Below are positions 47,692 to 60,734 of a stretch of DNA of 64,000 nucleotides, piece by piece. A program made the translations under genes and the position numbers. This DNA is from Buddleja alternifolia (lineage: Eukaryota; Streptophyta; Magnoliopsida; Lamiales; Scrophulariaceae). How positions within the stretch are numbered: the stretch's first letter is position 1; each line of letters starts with the position of its first letter. Location: the NCBI GenBank assembly GCA_019426215.1, contig CM033399.1, positions 29,335,022-29,399,021 on the forward strand, given 5' to 3'. The notes below the pieces were generated by a model. The model was not told where the DNA came from, searched no databases, and saw nothing but the letters and a program-made list of their open reading frames with translations.

Positions 47692-50600
47692 TTTCTTTTC
47701 TTTTCCACAGAAACGTCCGAAAAGTTTCTGTTTTTCAACTTACGGAAAAGAAATCACCATGTATTAAAATTATATTATTTCCTAGAAAACTCTTGATGTT
47801 TCCAATTTTTCCATGGAACATGAAAATCATAGAAACATTGAGAGTTTGGTAATTTCTTTTAAAAAAGATTTGCTCTATCGCCAACACATTGAGAGTTTTA
47901 AAAAGATTTCCATGGAAACCATAGAAATATTGAGAGTTTGGTAAAAAAAATTCAAAAAATTTGCTCTATTCCAAATACAACAGAGCTCTCAAATCTCTCA
48001 AGTTAAGAAAAAGGTAAAGAAGAAAAGAATAAGAGGAAATGAAGAGTACTAATCTAACAATCAAACAAATATTTATATCACCGAGGTGCAATTTTTTATT
48101 ATGCGACTCACTATGAAGATTATTGCATTATCGATTAAAGTGATTTTTTCATATAATTTGTAGATGAGTTTGAAACCATGGTATAATCCATATTAATTTT
48201 TTATTTTTTTCATACCAACACTTTTAGAATTTTTTATTTCACAATTTAAGTTACTAAAGTTTTATCAATTATATACTTTGTGAATGCTAAACTTAAATCA
48301 AACTCACCACTTTTCATTTTTTTCACGACAACACTTTTAGAATTTTTTATTTCACAATTTAAGTTACTAAAGTTTTGGCGGTTATATGTTATATGAATGT
48401 TAAACTTGAATCAAACGTTACCACTCTATTTATTAGTGTAATTCGATCGATTATTGATGTAGATGAATAAACATTTTACACAACTATTGTCTTTTGCTAG
48501 TGAAAAGAGGAAACAACTCTTCTTTACTTTTTTTTCACAGTTTTTACCTTGTTTCTGGCATTTTTCAAGTTTTTCATGACGTTTCCAAAACGTTTCTTAT
48601 ATTTAAGAACTCGAAACTTATCATCAAAACAAAATTTTAATCCTTGCATATCGGTCGATATTATATCGACGGATACTTTAAACTAACTAATGCATCTAAT
48701 ATGAAATACATACTTATCATTTTCTTGTTTCTAGAAATGTAAATCGAATATCAAACAGCAACTCCATACCTTCCGGGGCAAGACCCGAACCTTCTCGACA
48801 ATCTAATCGGACTCAAACTTAGGAAGGTTGTCATGAAGAAATCGAAGAATAGAGAAAACGCCATTTTTGCCAGGGAGGTTGATTAAAACTTTATTTTGGG
48901 TTTCTAATTATGGGCCTTCGAGTGGACTTTTAGTTATCAAAGCCCCAACTTTTCAACTAAACGTATGTTACTTTTTGATAAACGTATTATATAGTCTTTT
49001 TGAAAGTAAATCATAGAGGGTCTCTATAAGTAGGCCTGTAGGGATAGCAAAAACGGCTTTATTATTCATCTCTTTTTGAAAGGGAAAAAGAAAAAGATCA
49101 ATGATTATTATACTTTTATTTGGCTAAATATCAATGATTATTAGTCAGTTAATAGATGTTAGGGTAATTTTATACTTAGATCAAGTTTAATAATTCAAAT
49201 GAATTCAAATGTATATTTTATATAAGTGTATGAAAATCATACATAATACACAAAGAGAGCGATATTGGATTCATTGTAGCATAGATTTTTTCCTCATTTA
49301 CTATCTCATCTGATCTATGTAGGACATAGATGCAAAAAAATTTAGTCAGATCACACCACCATCATATTATTTATATTATATAATTTTGAAAATTGATTGT
49401 ATCATCTATTTGTTTATTTATATTTGTTCATAGTAGATGAACCCTAACATATGCGAAAAATGAAGCAAGATCAATTCCACATTATAACAAACACAGTTTT
49501 AAAAAAACTTATGCTAATTATTACATAAGCTATTAGAATTTTATGGTTATGATTTTTTAAATTTTCTATCTAATAATATCAATCCGGATTTTTTATTCCA
49601 AATGATGTTTTATTTCATATTCTATTTATTTATTTGCATGTCACATGTATAAATATTTTTCTTATTAAATATACACGTGAATTTAATAATTACCAATAAG
49701 TTAGATTAGAAATGGAACTCGTTTTGAAATAGAAAATTCGAGGCAATAAACTATTATGTGAACAAAGAAAACTATAAAAAAAAATTGAAGAAAAATAGGT
49801 CTTATATATCATTCAATCGAAAGTTTATAACGCCTGAAACAACACAATTCATATCGACTCAAACGATGTATTAAGAACATCTGAAACACCAACTATCAAG
49901 CTCTTGAAGATAACAAATCTTAAGAACTCATAAACGAACACAAGAAAATTCTTGTACAATTCCTATTTAAGGAGAGATGAAACTCTCATTCGAGAGAGAA
50001 AACAAACTCTCATACGAGAGAGAAAATAAAATACTAAACAAAATATCTAAAATGCTATATAAAAATTTATGTATCACCCGTCTTCATCTCGTCAAATCTG
50101 TCTCTGTCTCTTTAGCTCCATATTCATCTCGTCAGATTTGAAAATGTGATGTACAACTTGAAAAATGGTGCTCCAACCCAATCCGCCAACGATGGTGAAA
50201 GAAACAGTAGTGAAGTAGACGGCTGTTTCACCAAACCATCGCCGATGGCAAAAAAAAAAAAAAAAAAAGCTAGAATTTAGAGAGATGGAAGAGAAAGAGA
50301 GAGGCGTAAAAAAAAAAAAAAAAAAAAAAACTATAATCAAGATAGAATAATATAAAGGGTTTCAAATCTAGGTTTTAATAATGCGAACTTTTCCCGGTAT
50401 ATGGGTACAACCTAATAGACTTTTTTTTCAGTTAAAAATTCTAAAAATTTGACTCGGATCAACTCCGATCATTTATCATAAAATAGGGCGTATGTCTGGG
50501 TCCAAAAGTCCCTTTCAGAATTAACTATAAATCATTCATAAACACCGCCCCTCGTATCGACGTAGAGAATTGAGCTCATAGTTAACCTTTGACCGGAAGC

Positions 50601-50888
50601 TAATTGGCTTTTGAGTACTCTTGTCGACTTAAAAATGCATGACTAACTAATTAGAATAATGTTATTAAAAATAACTATTACTAATTTACTATCTAAAAAT
50701 ATGTAATCATAGCACCACGTATCTTTCTTCTAGTATGTTCCGATTTCAACAAGAGGAAAACAACGAGCTTAAGTTAACTTACCCACAAAGAAAAAAATGA
50801 ATTAAAAACAAAAATTCCAGGCAAAATCTGGACCTTAGAAGCAGGGCCCAAATTAACGTCCCAGATTCAATCTCCCCATTCACGCTCT
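47692..50888. other. Long intergenic region upstream of the reticulon gene
   Basis: No convincing gene. It includes a 113-bp tandem duplication at about 48203-48430 (anchors ACACTTTTAG at 48218 and 48331), poly-A tracts at 50250-50268 and 50310-50330, and generally AT-rich sequence. The last few hundred bases are the likely promoter region of the gene at 51013. Confidence 0.5.
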
Positions 50889-50896
50889 TATAAATA
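50889..50896 (+). promoter_or_regulatory. TATA box of the reticulon-like gene
   Basis: TATAAATA 117 bp upstream of ATG 51013, leaving a leader of roughly 85-90 nt. Confidence 0.7.
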
Positions 50897-51012
50897 AATT
50901 GCACACCAAAATCCATTCATTCAGCTGTTACACGCACACGAAGAATCTGCGTGCGTCTATAGATTCATTTCGCTGTATCTATATTTTCTCCGTATAAATT
51001 TTGTCATCTGCG

Positions 51013-53635
51013 ATGGCGGATCACCACCACATGGAAGAGGAGAAAAAGGAGGAGTCTTTGATGGACAAGATTTCCGACACAATCCACGGCCATGATTCAT
51101 CCTCATCGTCGTCGGATTCCGATGATGAGAAGACGACGTCGTTGAAGGACAAGGCTTACCGCCTCTTCGGCAGAGAGAAGCCTGTTCACAAAGTCCTCGG
51201 CGGTGGCAAACGTAAGTGAAAGAATAATTAAAATAAAATGAAACAATTATCAAAAGTTTCAGCTTTTTTATTTTTTTTTTATCTTTGAATATTCGAAATA
51301 TGCGTTTTAGAGTTCTCCAAATTTTGATTTTTTTTTTTAATTCTAGTTTTGTTTCCGGTTTTTTTTATTTGGGGATGTGGATTATGCACGAGATTTTAAA
51401 TTGCCTTTTGTGGTTGATGCGATTTTTGGAGTTTATCAAGGATTTTTTTACTTTTTAAGGCACTCTCAATATTATAAGTTTTATTTTATTTCCAAATCTT
51501 ATTGGGATGTGGAAGAACGATTAAAATTCATTAAGCTCTCCATTTTATATTATTTAATTTTCCCGTTGTTGTGGTATGTGTGTGGGTTTGTTTTCCTTTT
51601 TTTAATGGACAATGTAAAATATTATTATTTTTGCATATTTATTAGTAAGATTTATATGTGGTTGCATTTCTGTTTATTAGTCATTGGTTTTTCCATGAAT
51701 CTATAAGTAGTGATTAAATTCGGATTCAGGGGACTATAGTGCGTTCCTAATACTTTGAATTTAATTTTACTTCATCTTCTTCGGTTTCGGGTAATTCTAA
51801 GTTAGACCGAGTCCAATGGTCTGGCCGTGAATTTTCTCTTTCTCTCACCCAAGTGTTGGGCACCGCACACAATACTCGGTCTAGTGTAGTTTTTGTTGTT
51901 ACCATTTGTTTTCATTTTTTGAGGTTGTCTATTCATGTATGTCAGTGATTCATTAAAATCAATATGAACTCAATAAGTTAGGTTCAGTATCATCAAAGTC
52001 GGTTGATCAAGGAGTTAAGTTTGATCATCATATCTTCTCTTTGCAACGAAATTTACTTGTAATCTTAGCTTATGGTTGGGTACGATCGCTCTGTTCATCG
52101 TTTGATTCAATAAGATAACCTTGTTTGTAATTTCGCTTGACCGTCATTGCAGGCGTCATTTTAGCTTTTAGTTGTATAAAGTATGAAGTAATTTTGCTTT
52201 GGTTCATTCAGATAATTAACGAAATATGTGCTCAAAATTAACTTTTGTTGAAATTTAGAAGATTATGTAACATTAATATCGTGTAATATTGAATGGACTG
52301 AGCTCGGTCCATCCATTGACCACCATATCGTGTGAACACAAACTAAAAGAAAACAAAGGCTGTATTATACCTCCTTGTGATATTCAACTAAAGATGTATA
52401 TTTATAATAACGAGAACGTTTTGTTGGTCAGCTGCTGATGTGTTTTTATGGAAGGACAAGAAAGTCTCAGCAGGAGTGCTAGGTGGGGCGACTGCTATCT
52501 GGATTCTGTTTGATGTCCTGGAATACCATTTGCTAACCTTGGTCTGTCATGGTTTGATTCTTGGGTTGGCTATTGTATTCTTGTGGTCAAACGCTACCAT
52601 TTTCATCAAGAAGTGAGCATCCCGTTGTGTTTACAAATGATTCTTTACGGTGGTTTTCGATGATGTGAATTAATGGATGTATTTTGTTACATCTTTCTTT
52701 GCAGATCACCACCACGCATCCCAGAAGTCAGTATCCCTGAAAAGCCTTTGTTGAACGTTGCATCTACCCTGAGGATTGAGATCAATCGAACCTTTGCAGT
52801 TCTTAAGGACATTGCATCAGGAAGGGATTTGAAGAAGTTCCTATCTGTATGTAGTTTCAATAATTTGAAGTACCTATACATCTTTACTGTTTTGTTTAGT
52901 TGCATTACTCGGACCTTTGAATTGGAAAATGATTTTAATTATTGTTGAAATACTAAGTATTTGAACAATAACTGATCACTGTGTATATCTTACTGCATTT
53001 GTTAGATGTATCATATACTAGATTTTGTTTCAATGGTGATTATATCCTCAGCCTCAAATCTGTGTTGGATGTGTATATTCCATGTGATAGGCTGTAAATA
53101 GTTCCGTAGGGAATTCTTTTGAACCTAGAACTATTAGGCTATGTTTTGACCTTAGTTAAAAAAAAAACACTAATAAAAATATATTTCCCGTTACAATTGT
53201 GTGTGCTTTTATTTAAAGACCTCTTCTTTTTCTTACCCATAAGCTCTAGTAAAGGCAGTGGTTATGATTTTATATTTACTTAATTTGCTTTTTTGAATGA
53301 GCAGGTGATTGCTGGTTTGTGGGTGTTGTCATTCGTCGGAAGTTGCTGTGACTTCTTGACACTGCTTTATACAAGTAATGCCTAATTCACATATGGTCTT
53401 AACACTAATTCAAATTTTCATTGTATATTGGGTTCTAAATTCTAGTATGGTTTGTTTTTTTACAGTTACTGTGCTTTTATTCACTGTGCCTCTGTTCTAC
53501 GATAAGTACGAAAACGAGGTGGACTCTTTTGCTGAGAAGGCAATGGCTGAGCTGAAGAAACAATATGCAGTATTTGATGCAAAAGTGTTGTGCAAGATCC
53601 CCAGAAGGCCAATGAGGGACAAAAAGATCGACTGA
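51013..53635 (+). CDS. Reticulon-like protein (RTNLB family)
   Basis: Five exons: 51013-51211, 52432-52612, 52705-52846, 53305-53374 and 53466-53635. All introns are GT-AG and the product is 253 aa. The acidic, Ser-rich N-terminus ([12 protein letters not shown]) is followed by the plant reticulon opening [12 protein letters not shown]. Two long hydrophobic hairpins follow (about residues 79-115 and 168-200), separated by the hydrophilic loop with [24 protein letters not shown]. This is the reticulon homology domain, which wedges into and curves tubular ER membrane. The C-terminus ends KKID, a dilysine (KKXX) ER-retrieval motif. Length and exon pattern are typical of plant RTNLBs. It is presumably a general ER-shaping protein, and neighbours do not suggest more. 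Confidence 0.95.
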
Positions 53636-54244
53636 GCAGCATATAGTTCGTATAAATTGTCTTGGATTTTACGGTTGTGGTGATGGTGTTTTATGATATT
53701 GCCTTGTCTTAGGATCAAAGAGTTATTCAACTTGGTGTTGCTCGTGAATATCGGTGATTGGATGATCGTATATTTATGTGATTATTACGTGCAGATTCGG
53801 TGTTTGCTGCTTATCTTTGAAGTCTTAGTATTGTTTTCCATGGTGTCCGGCTGCGATTATAAGTTCAAATCGTAGGTGGAAAATCATTCATAAATCCTAG
53901 AGCTGATTAACAAATCACTACCATACAATTTATGTGCCCTTTTACTGAAACAAGAACACTTTTATACTTTATTGTCCCTATAAAAGCTTCTCATCAAAAC
54001 TCCAGCTCCTGTACTATGCATTATCTTATCTTTTTGTTCAATATATTTTAGTGAAATGACCCTGAATTTACGAACTTATTATGGCTGTTTTACCTCTTTA
54101 TCTTTTAGAGAGAGTGCATTTTGCCCCCATCCTGCCTGCAACTACTGAAGTTTGTTCTGTCCGAGTACATTATAGGGTATTGGGAGTGATCCATTATATG
54201 CCGTTCAATCAGGATGGGTAAGGTGTTTGGGGCAATTCTATGTC
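53636..54244. other. 3' UTR and intergenic sequence after the reticulon gene
   Basis: The first few hundred bases are probably the 3' UTR of the reticulon-like gene. No other gene is visible. Confidence 0.5.
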
Positions 54245-54390
54245 AGATCGGGTGCATTAGAGCAGGTGTACTTAGCACTACACATTTGTGGTGGGGTGGG
54301 TGGTTTTCATCACCCAACACCCATGCAAAAACCACCCACCCCACCATAAATATGTGGTGTTAAGTACACTTGTTACAATGCACCCGGTCT
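54245..54390. repeat. 146-bp hairpin (inverted repeat)
   Basis: The left arm begins AGATCGGGTGCATTAGAGCA and the right arm reads its complement to ATGCACCCGGTCT. Near the loop GTGGGGTGGGTGGTTTT pairs with AAAACCACCCACCCCAC. It is a foldback MITE or a hairpin-forming transcript; no target duplication is clear. Confidence 0.8.
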
Positions 54391-54731
54391 GGTATAGTCT
54401 CACACGGGTGTCTGGTAGATCAACTCTAGTGAACCCGAGCTGTCAAAAAGTTATTATCATGTCGACATATTGTTTTAGTCATCCCAGGGGTTTTGCTCGA
54501 AACAAAATGATTACGACGATTGTACCTTAATGTGGTCCAATTTAAAGTTATCAAATAGGAAGAAATCAATCAATATCAACACCCCTTTCACACATGAATG
54601 TAGATGGGACCCTTTTCACTTCGTACGCCTCGACAGTAGATTTTAGTGACGGAAATCTTTCTTTTGAGCCAGCGTGGCTGAATTTATGAACTGCAGTAAG
54701 ATTTATAAACGGCTTGAGATAGCAAGCAAAG

Positions 54732-54815
54732 GTCAGGATGGCCGAGTGGTCTAAGGCGCCAGACTCAAGTTCTGGTCCTCTAACGAGGGCGTGGGTTCAA
54801 ATCCCACTTCTGACA
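54732..54815 (+). tRNA. tRNA-Leu (CAA)
   Basis: An 84-nt class II tRNA. The acceptor stem GTCAGGA pairs with TTCTGAC with one G-T. The D arm is TGGCCGAGTGGTCTAAGG. The anticodon stem-loop CCAGA-CTCAAGT-TCTGG has anticodon CAA. A variable arm (CCTCTAACGAGGG) and the T arm GTGGGTTCAAATCCCAC follow. CAA motifs lie just upstream and a T run 2 bp downstream, the usual plant pol III start and stop signals. No intron. Confidence 0.97.
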
Positions 54816-55477
54816 ATTTTTTCATTTTCTAATTCATACTAAAACAATGGACCCAAATTTCCTTTGGGCTTTCAACCAGATTTGGCTTGCAAGTTATCCA
54901 ACAGATAAAAATTTTGGCCTTTCATCTTTTTATTAAACATTTTTGCAAATACATCAGTTTTGGGCATTCTTAGTGAATCTTGTAATCTTTACTACACAAG
55001 TGTTTACAAATACAAGTGATTATAGAATAGTGATTGTAATTGAAATTAGAATCGACAAAAAGTCAGAAGTGGATATTGTTTGCAAACATAAGTAAAAAAG
55101 ACCTGCAATAATTGTTTGTGATAAAATGATTAATAATTAAAAAAATCTAAAATAAAACTATTTTAATTATAAAAATATCATAATCAGTTTTAAGCATCTG
55201 TTTACCAACTTAAATATTGATATTAAGTTTACAAATACTTTTAAATAGATTATTATAAGTTATAAATTAAAATTAATTATTAAAAATAAGAGTTTGCAAA
55301 CACTTTTCAGACATTTTAGCTTATAAAAATCTTTTGTGTGCTTTTACTATATTCTTAATGGCATATTTGAGTCTGCATCTTTACCACCAAACAGATTAAT
55401 ATTATCCAAAAAGGAAAAGAACTGTCATAAATTTTCCTATTTTTATTTCATCAAATAGTTTTATTTCTTTTAATAAT
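54816..55477. other. Intergenic
   Basis: AT-rich, no gene seen. The segment next to 55478 should contain the 3' UTR of the minus-strand protease gene. Confidence 0.5.
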
Positions 55478-58197
55478 TCATTTCATCAAATCCAAGAATA
55501 CAAAGCCATTCCACAAACTATGCAAGATCATAGATGTCAATAGATTCCTAGACCTCGCATAAGTTACACCCATCACAACCCCAAGGGAAATCAATGGCAA
55601 CATCCTTTGTACATTAAAATGTGCCAATGCAAATGCAAATGAACTCACTAAAATCGAGCACCAAACGGGCATGTATTTAGTCAAAGAAGGCAAAAGGAAA
55701 CCTCGGAACACTATTTCCTCCCACAAAGGAGCACACACAACAAGTACCAAAGCATAAAGCGCCATTGCAATTGGATCACGTGCCATTATCGACTGCTCCA
55801 CACTAGATAGAGTGATGGGAGTTGAGGGCAAAATAGGCAACAAATCCAGGTTAAAGTGTGAGAGGCGGTTGACTAACGGAAACATCAAACATCCAAGGAG
55901 AACGTTGATTGGCCAGTCTCCTTTCAGGCTAAATTTGAACCAATCAGGTGGAAGGGGACGAAAACGGGACAAACAGCGACGAAGAATTAAAATTCCAGCA
56001 AGGCCTTCGGTTACATCTGTCAGAAGGCTGAACAAAGCCTGCCCTCTAAAAGTTAGTGATTCTTTCTTTAATCCAACAATATGAGCTCCAAAGGGGATCA
56101 TCCACAAACCCACGAACCAGAATGACATAATCCAAAGGAGTGTAACCTACATCAGCATCATTTTTTATAAAAGTGAGAAAATTTGTTAATATCCTTATTG
56201 TTCATTCTTGAATTTGAAACACAATCAAACGAGTTTACAACTTTACGGTACTTTTCATAGAAATAAAAAATTTATTCTCATTTCATGTCTTTCAACTTTG
56301 ATGAGCACGGCACTTTTTAGTGTTCCAACTTCTAGTTGGTCTCTAAATAGTCTCCTATCACATAAATCCTAAAAATTGGATATTAGAGTATGCATCCAAT
56401 AGCCAAGCAACAAAATTTTAAATTTTATCACTTTTAAACATTACACAGTCACAAACTTTGGGCCAAATGGGTTTCAAAACTTAGATTTATGTCATTATAG
56501 AATTAGAAGGAGAAACCTTACCTGTAGGATGGTCTCTGCGGTCCATGGTACAGTCCATCGTTTCCCAAGTACTCTAAACAGTTCATCTACAACCTGAAAA
56601 AGAAATTCCATAAATCCCGCTATTGTGTTTCTTACAGTCCTTTATTTATCTATCACTTATACTCTTATTAAATTTTGGGCGTTCCTTATAAGTTATAACC
56701 ATTATCTATTTTTCAAGTAAAACTAGCCAGGAATTTCGGAAACTCATCATCATTCTACGTATATAAAGTGTTCGTTTTCACATGTGAAGTTGATCATCTC
56801 GAATATAAATCTACATCTCTGTAGTGCATGTACGTATTATAATATAAAATTAAAAAAAGGAAACAAAATTCCAAGTTAAAATTCGATATGATGCATAACA
56901 TGTTATGTCTTTTTTTCTATTTCATTAGTCAATAGATTAAGTTTGGGAAAACGAAATTGACCATGGTTTTGTGACTCTCTTCATATAAAGATGTCAACCC
57001 ACTAACTCACCAGCATATCAGGCATAGAATCTACCTATTGAAAACAGGCTATAGAATGAGATGAGAATCTACCTATAGAATTTGTGTTGTAAAACTATTT
57101 TGTATCAGCTAATATGTTATCCTGTACACACTGAGAAATGGTTTGCTACATGACCAGGTAGAACTAAGATTAGGCCACTAAATACGTAATCACATTACAA
57201 GTCCATGTTGCTAATACTCAATCATCAACAAATAGAAAACAGTTAACCAGTTTCAAGAACCATGAAACCAGTGAAAGGCTCCGTTACCTCTTTATTACTT
57301 GTAGCTTTATTTCTTCTTTCAGCATTTGATTTATTAATTTTCGCATTCTCAGGTTCATGCAGAATTTCCTCAGAAGATTCTGGATTTGGTTTGCCAGATG
57401 AAAATTCCTCGTGCCGAAAGCATGGGATCTTCCACTTCTAAATACAGAGAACAAAACTTAACACAAAAATCTACAAAGCACCGTCAACATTTACATAGAT
57501 ACGTAGTACTTGAGCGTAAACAAATCATATCCATGCTTCAGGAATTTAACATTCTCTGACCAAACAGTAATGCAAATTGATGGAGATTACAAATAATTAT
57601 AGGTAATTGTGGAGATTGCAGGTCTCCACAATTTAAATGCTTAAACAATTTCACATTTTATAATACATAAACCAAATGTAAATAGATAATTCCTCGCATG
57701 TATATAAGCTAAATATCATATAACTAACAAAACCCACTTCACATTTCAATTAATCTCATCGGTTTGACAATATTAATCAATCAAATCAAATCAAATCATC
57801 CACACATACACAAATGTTCTCATATTTTTCTTGCACAATAAATACGCAAGGCTTAAATTTTCCGCAAATTGTTTACCTTGGCTGAGAACTTGTGATGAGT
57901 TTGTAAATGCTGAAGGCTGAATGTAGGAAAACAAGGTGATCTATAGGTGAATTCTGAAGCCCTAAATTTGAGACTTAAAGTTGAGAGGTGAGGGCGCTGA
58001 GGTAGAGAGTGAATGCAAATTGAGCTGAGCATCAGATTAATATTAGGGTGGTGATTAGAAGCCCTAAATTTAGGGATAGAGAAAGAGATTGCAATCGTTC
58101 GTTTTGTGCATTTTGCAGAGCACAAAAGCCCTAATTTGTTCCAAATTTGTTTCCACTGGATTGACGTTTCATTGACAGCTGAAGAAAGAGAATCCAC
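55478..58197 (-). CDS. CPBP (CAAX/Abi) family intramembrane protease, probably plastid-targeted
   Basis: Four minus-strand exons: 58197-57877, 57437-57288, 56593-56522 and 56146-55478, all GT-AG and phase 0. The frame from ATG 58197 gives 403 aa. A second in-frame ATG at 58032 gives 348 aa beginning MLSSICIHSLPQR, a Ser/His/Leu-rich leader that looks like a chloroplast transit peptide, and I favour it. A Glu/Lys-rich hydrophilic segment (exon 2) precedes several membrane helices. The conserved CPBP motifs are EEIVFRGF (EExxxR), FALAHFN (FxxxH) and HSLWNGF. In the wider family the Glu and His residues form the metal site. The substrate is unknown. Plant members I recall are about 350 aa, supporting the downstream start. 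Confidence 0.9.
58030..58032 (-). other. Alternative (preferred) start codon of the CPBP gene
   Basis: The in-frame ATG is codon 56 of the longest frame. Starting here puts a typical plastid leader at the N-terminus and gives 348 aa. Starting at 58197 adds 55 residues, including charged and Trp-rich sequence, which would bury the leader. Confidence 0.55.
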
Positions 58198-59325
58198 TGG
58201 ATTATTTTGAAAAATTTATGCCGGATCGAGTCCAATATTTTTTAGCGTAGACACCTGAACAATTGGAGTCGACCAGAAAGAATTTACCCAATGATTTTAT
58301 ATGGTTGACAAAGAAGGGTGTATTTCCGTAGGAACATCTTCTTCTACAAGTTTTTTTGCAAGTTGCATTTCTTCTTTTTATTTTTTTTATTTTAAATATT
58401 TAGTTTAATAAATTCGAATTAATAATTATAATTTTGAGCCATAAAGTCTTGAATAAATTGTATTTTTAATTTAAAAATGAAATGAATATCTCTATTCATA
58501 AGTATATTTAAGTTAAAGTGATTAAACTATTGATTTAGATGACAAATATAATCAAGTAGATTTCACCTTAGTTAATTACACTTTTCATACATAAATTGCA
58601 TACTGTGATTGATTGGGAATAGTCAAGTTCTTACAAATGATTTCCCTAATTAAAATTTAAAAGTTTATCAATTTTAATGACTATTCATTTATTTATGTTT
58701 AGTGGACCATCTAACATTTGTTTAACTCTAGAATAAATAAATGAAAATATAACTAAATTCCCGATGTCATGATGATGTCACTTAACACTCCATGGCCATG
58801 TTCCAATTTGATGGAATTGAATAAATCACACGAGATCCTCTATTATAAAATGGTGTTGCATTTTCTATTGCATTCATTCTATGCATGATAAGTGTATAAA
58901 TATTTTTCTTAAATATATAAGTAATTTGAATTTTGTACACTTATCATATATAGAGGTGATGCAACACCATTTACAATAGAGGATCCGAATTGTGAATAAA
59001 TAACCAGAAAATACAATGCAAATGTTACTAAATCCCCTCTCCGAGTGAGAACATTATTTTGATTAATGTTTGGTGCATTTTATATAATTTCGTCTGTACC
59101 TTTATGTTTTAAAAAGTTATGATTGTGTTTGCTTTTATTTTGGGGTTTTTTTTTGTGAAAATATTTATTGAGAGTTGAGTATTTTGATGAAAATGTGTTT
59201 GATTTTGAATTTGATTTTATTTTCAGAAGAGACAAAAGTTACTGTAGCAATCAAATCATGCAAGTTTTTGTTAATAATTGAAAAATATAATATAATATAA
59301 GTTTTAAATGATTATAATATTATGG

Positions 59326-59360
<35 letters not shown>

Positions 59361-60037
59361 AGTTGATGTAATTAGTAGGCACCCTAAAATAGACACAAAT
59401 AAGGAGGCGATAGCTGACAAATTTTTTGACCAAACAAGTCCTTTTTGGTCAAAAAAACATAAAGCAAACAAGTTTTGGCTAAAATATGTTTGAAAACAAA
59501 AACAAACACAACCTATATTTTAGACAAATTTGAAAATACAAGCTTTTGTTATAATCCATTGTACGATAACAAATTGTGTTATAACCAAATACGTAATGCT
59601 TGACTAAGCTCACCCTACAAGTACAACACTTACATTATGATGCTCATATTGTTGGTTTCCTTTTTATTTTATTAAAGTTGTAATAATAAAAGGTTAATCA
59701 AATTGATGAAATGAAAGAGCATGGAAACATCGTCTTAGTTATTACTTGTTTAGGCTTCATGCCATACGACAGAATAATTTTCTTTCTTTAATGAATATGG
59801 TGGGATACCTTGTGGGGCTGTTCTATGCAATTTAAACACCCCCTTCATCCAACGATCGAAGTTGGGTTGAGACCAGCATAGAATTTCTCATACCTTGCTT
59901 GTCAACATGTACCATCATTAATTTTCTTTAATCATTATTTTTGTTGAAGCAAAACATAGGTTCGTCGTTGACTTAGGATAAAATTAAAGAAATATTAAGC
60001 TACGTGCTATCCAATTCAGGCATGTATCTGAGTACCT
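58198..60037. other. Intergenic between the CPBP and small membrane-protein genes
   Basis: AT-rich, with no coding frame of note. It contains a hairpin MITE (58834-58985) and a TA microsatellite at about 59330-59356. Confidence 0.55.
58834..58985. mobile_element. 152-bp hairpin MITE
   Basis: GATCCTCTATTATAAAATGG at the left and its complement (CCATTTACAATAGAGGATC) at the right, with inner complementary ATGATAAGTGTATAAA / TTTTGTACACTTATCAT. A half-copy of a related sequence (CAGATCCTCTATTGCAAATTGTG) is at about 24246-24310 in intron 2 of GH5 gene A. Confidence 0.75.
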
Positions 60038-60046
60038 CCCATTTTG

Positions 60047-60676
60047 GACAGAATTATACTTTTGGTCCCTCGATTTTACCACTAAAATAGTTTTGGTCCT
60101 CTATTTATCAGACTCAACAAAAATGTCCTAAATATTTCAGTTTTAAAAAGATTTGGCCCCTTCTATAACTTTCCTTCCAAAAACTAACTGCTTCTAACTT
60201 TTAATAAACAAAAAGGTAACGGAATGAGCTCAAATTGGGGGCAAATAGGTGAAACCTTACTTCATTTCATTATTTCAACAAAAATTTTAAGAGTTGCAAT
60301 AAATTCTCCCAAAATTACACCCTTCTAACCGTTAACCAACCCAAACTTCCACAAATCTTTTGTCAAACATAATTTGACAAAACCCTAATGTTTGAAATTT
60401 TCCAATTTGTATAAACCCTAATTACGAATTTTGCCCATTAATTTGACAAAATTGGAGGTAGATTGTGCAATTGATGTTTTTAGCCCTAAAATCGACCAAA
60501 ATCCCCCAAGTTGAGCTCATGTGCGGCGATCCTGTTAGTTTTTGAACGGAAAATTAACAACATTGAACAAATCTGTTTAAAATTAGAACATTTAGGACCC
60601 TTTCTGTCGTCCAATAAATGGGAGGTCAAAAATCTTTTAGGGGTAAAATTGAGGGACCAAAAGTGTAATTCTCCCT
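60047..60676. mobile_element. MULE-type MITE directly upstream of the 60735 gene
   Basis: Ends GACAGAATTATACTTTTGG / (reverse complement) AGGGAGAATTACACTTTTGG, with TCCCTC(G/A)ATTTTACC continuing the pairing. Flanks cccattttg (60038-60046) and tccattttg (60677-60685) match at 8 of 9. It ends only 58 bp before the start codon, so it may form part of the promoter or leader. Confidence 0.78.
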
Positions 60677-60734
60677 TCCATTTTGCCTACAAACAGGAGA
60701 GAGGTAGAGAGAGAGGACAGAGAGAGAGGCCACC

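Noticed and set aside
50092..50340. Phe-rich minus-strand frame
   Set aside because: Produced by poly-A tracts on the plus strand; no coding features.
51377..51706. Hydrophobic 109-codon frame after exon 1 of the reticulon gene
   Set aside because: It lies in intron 1, is very T-rich, and no splice signals would join it to the exons.
53378..53465. Alternative upstream extension of reticulon exon 5
   Set aside because: The TTTTTTACAG acceptor at 53465 restores the frame from exon 4 and the family sequence; the extension is intronic.
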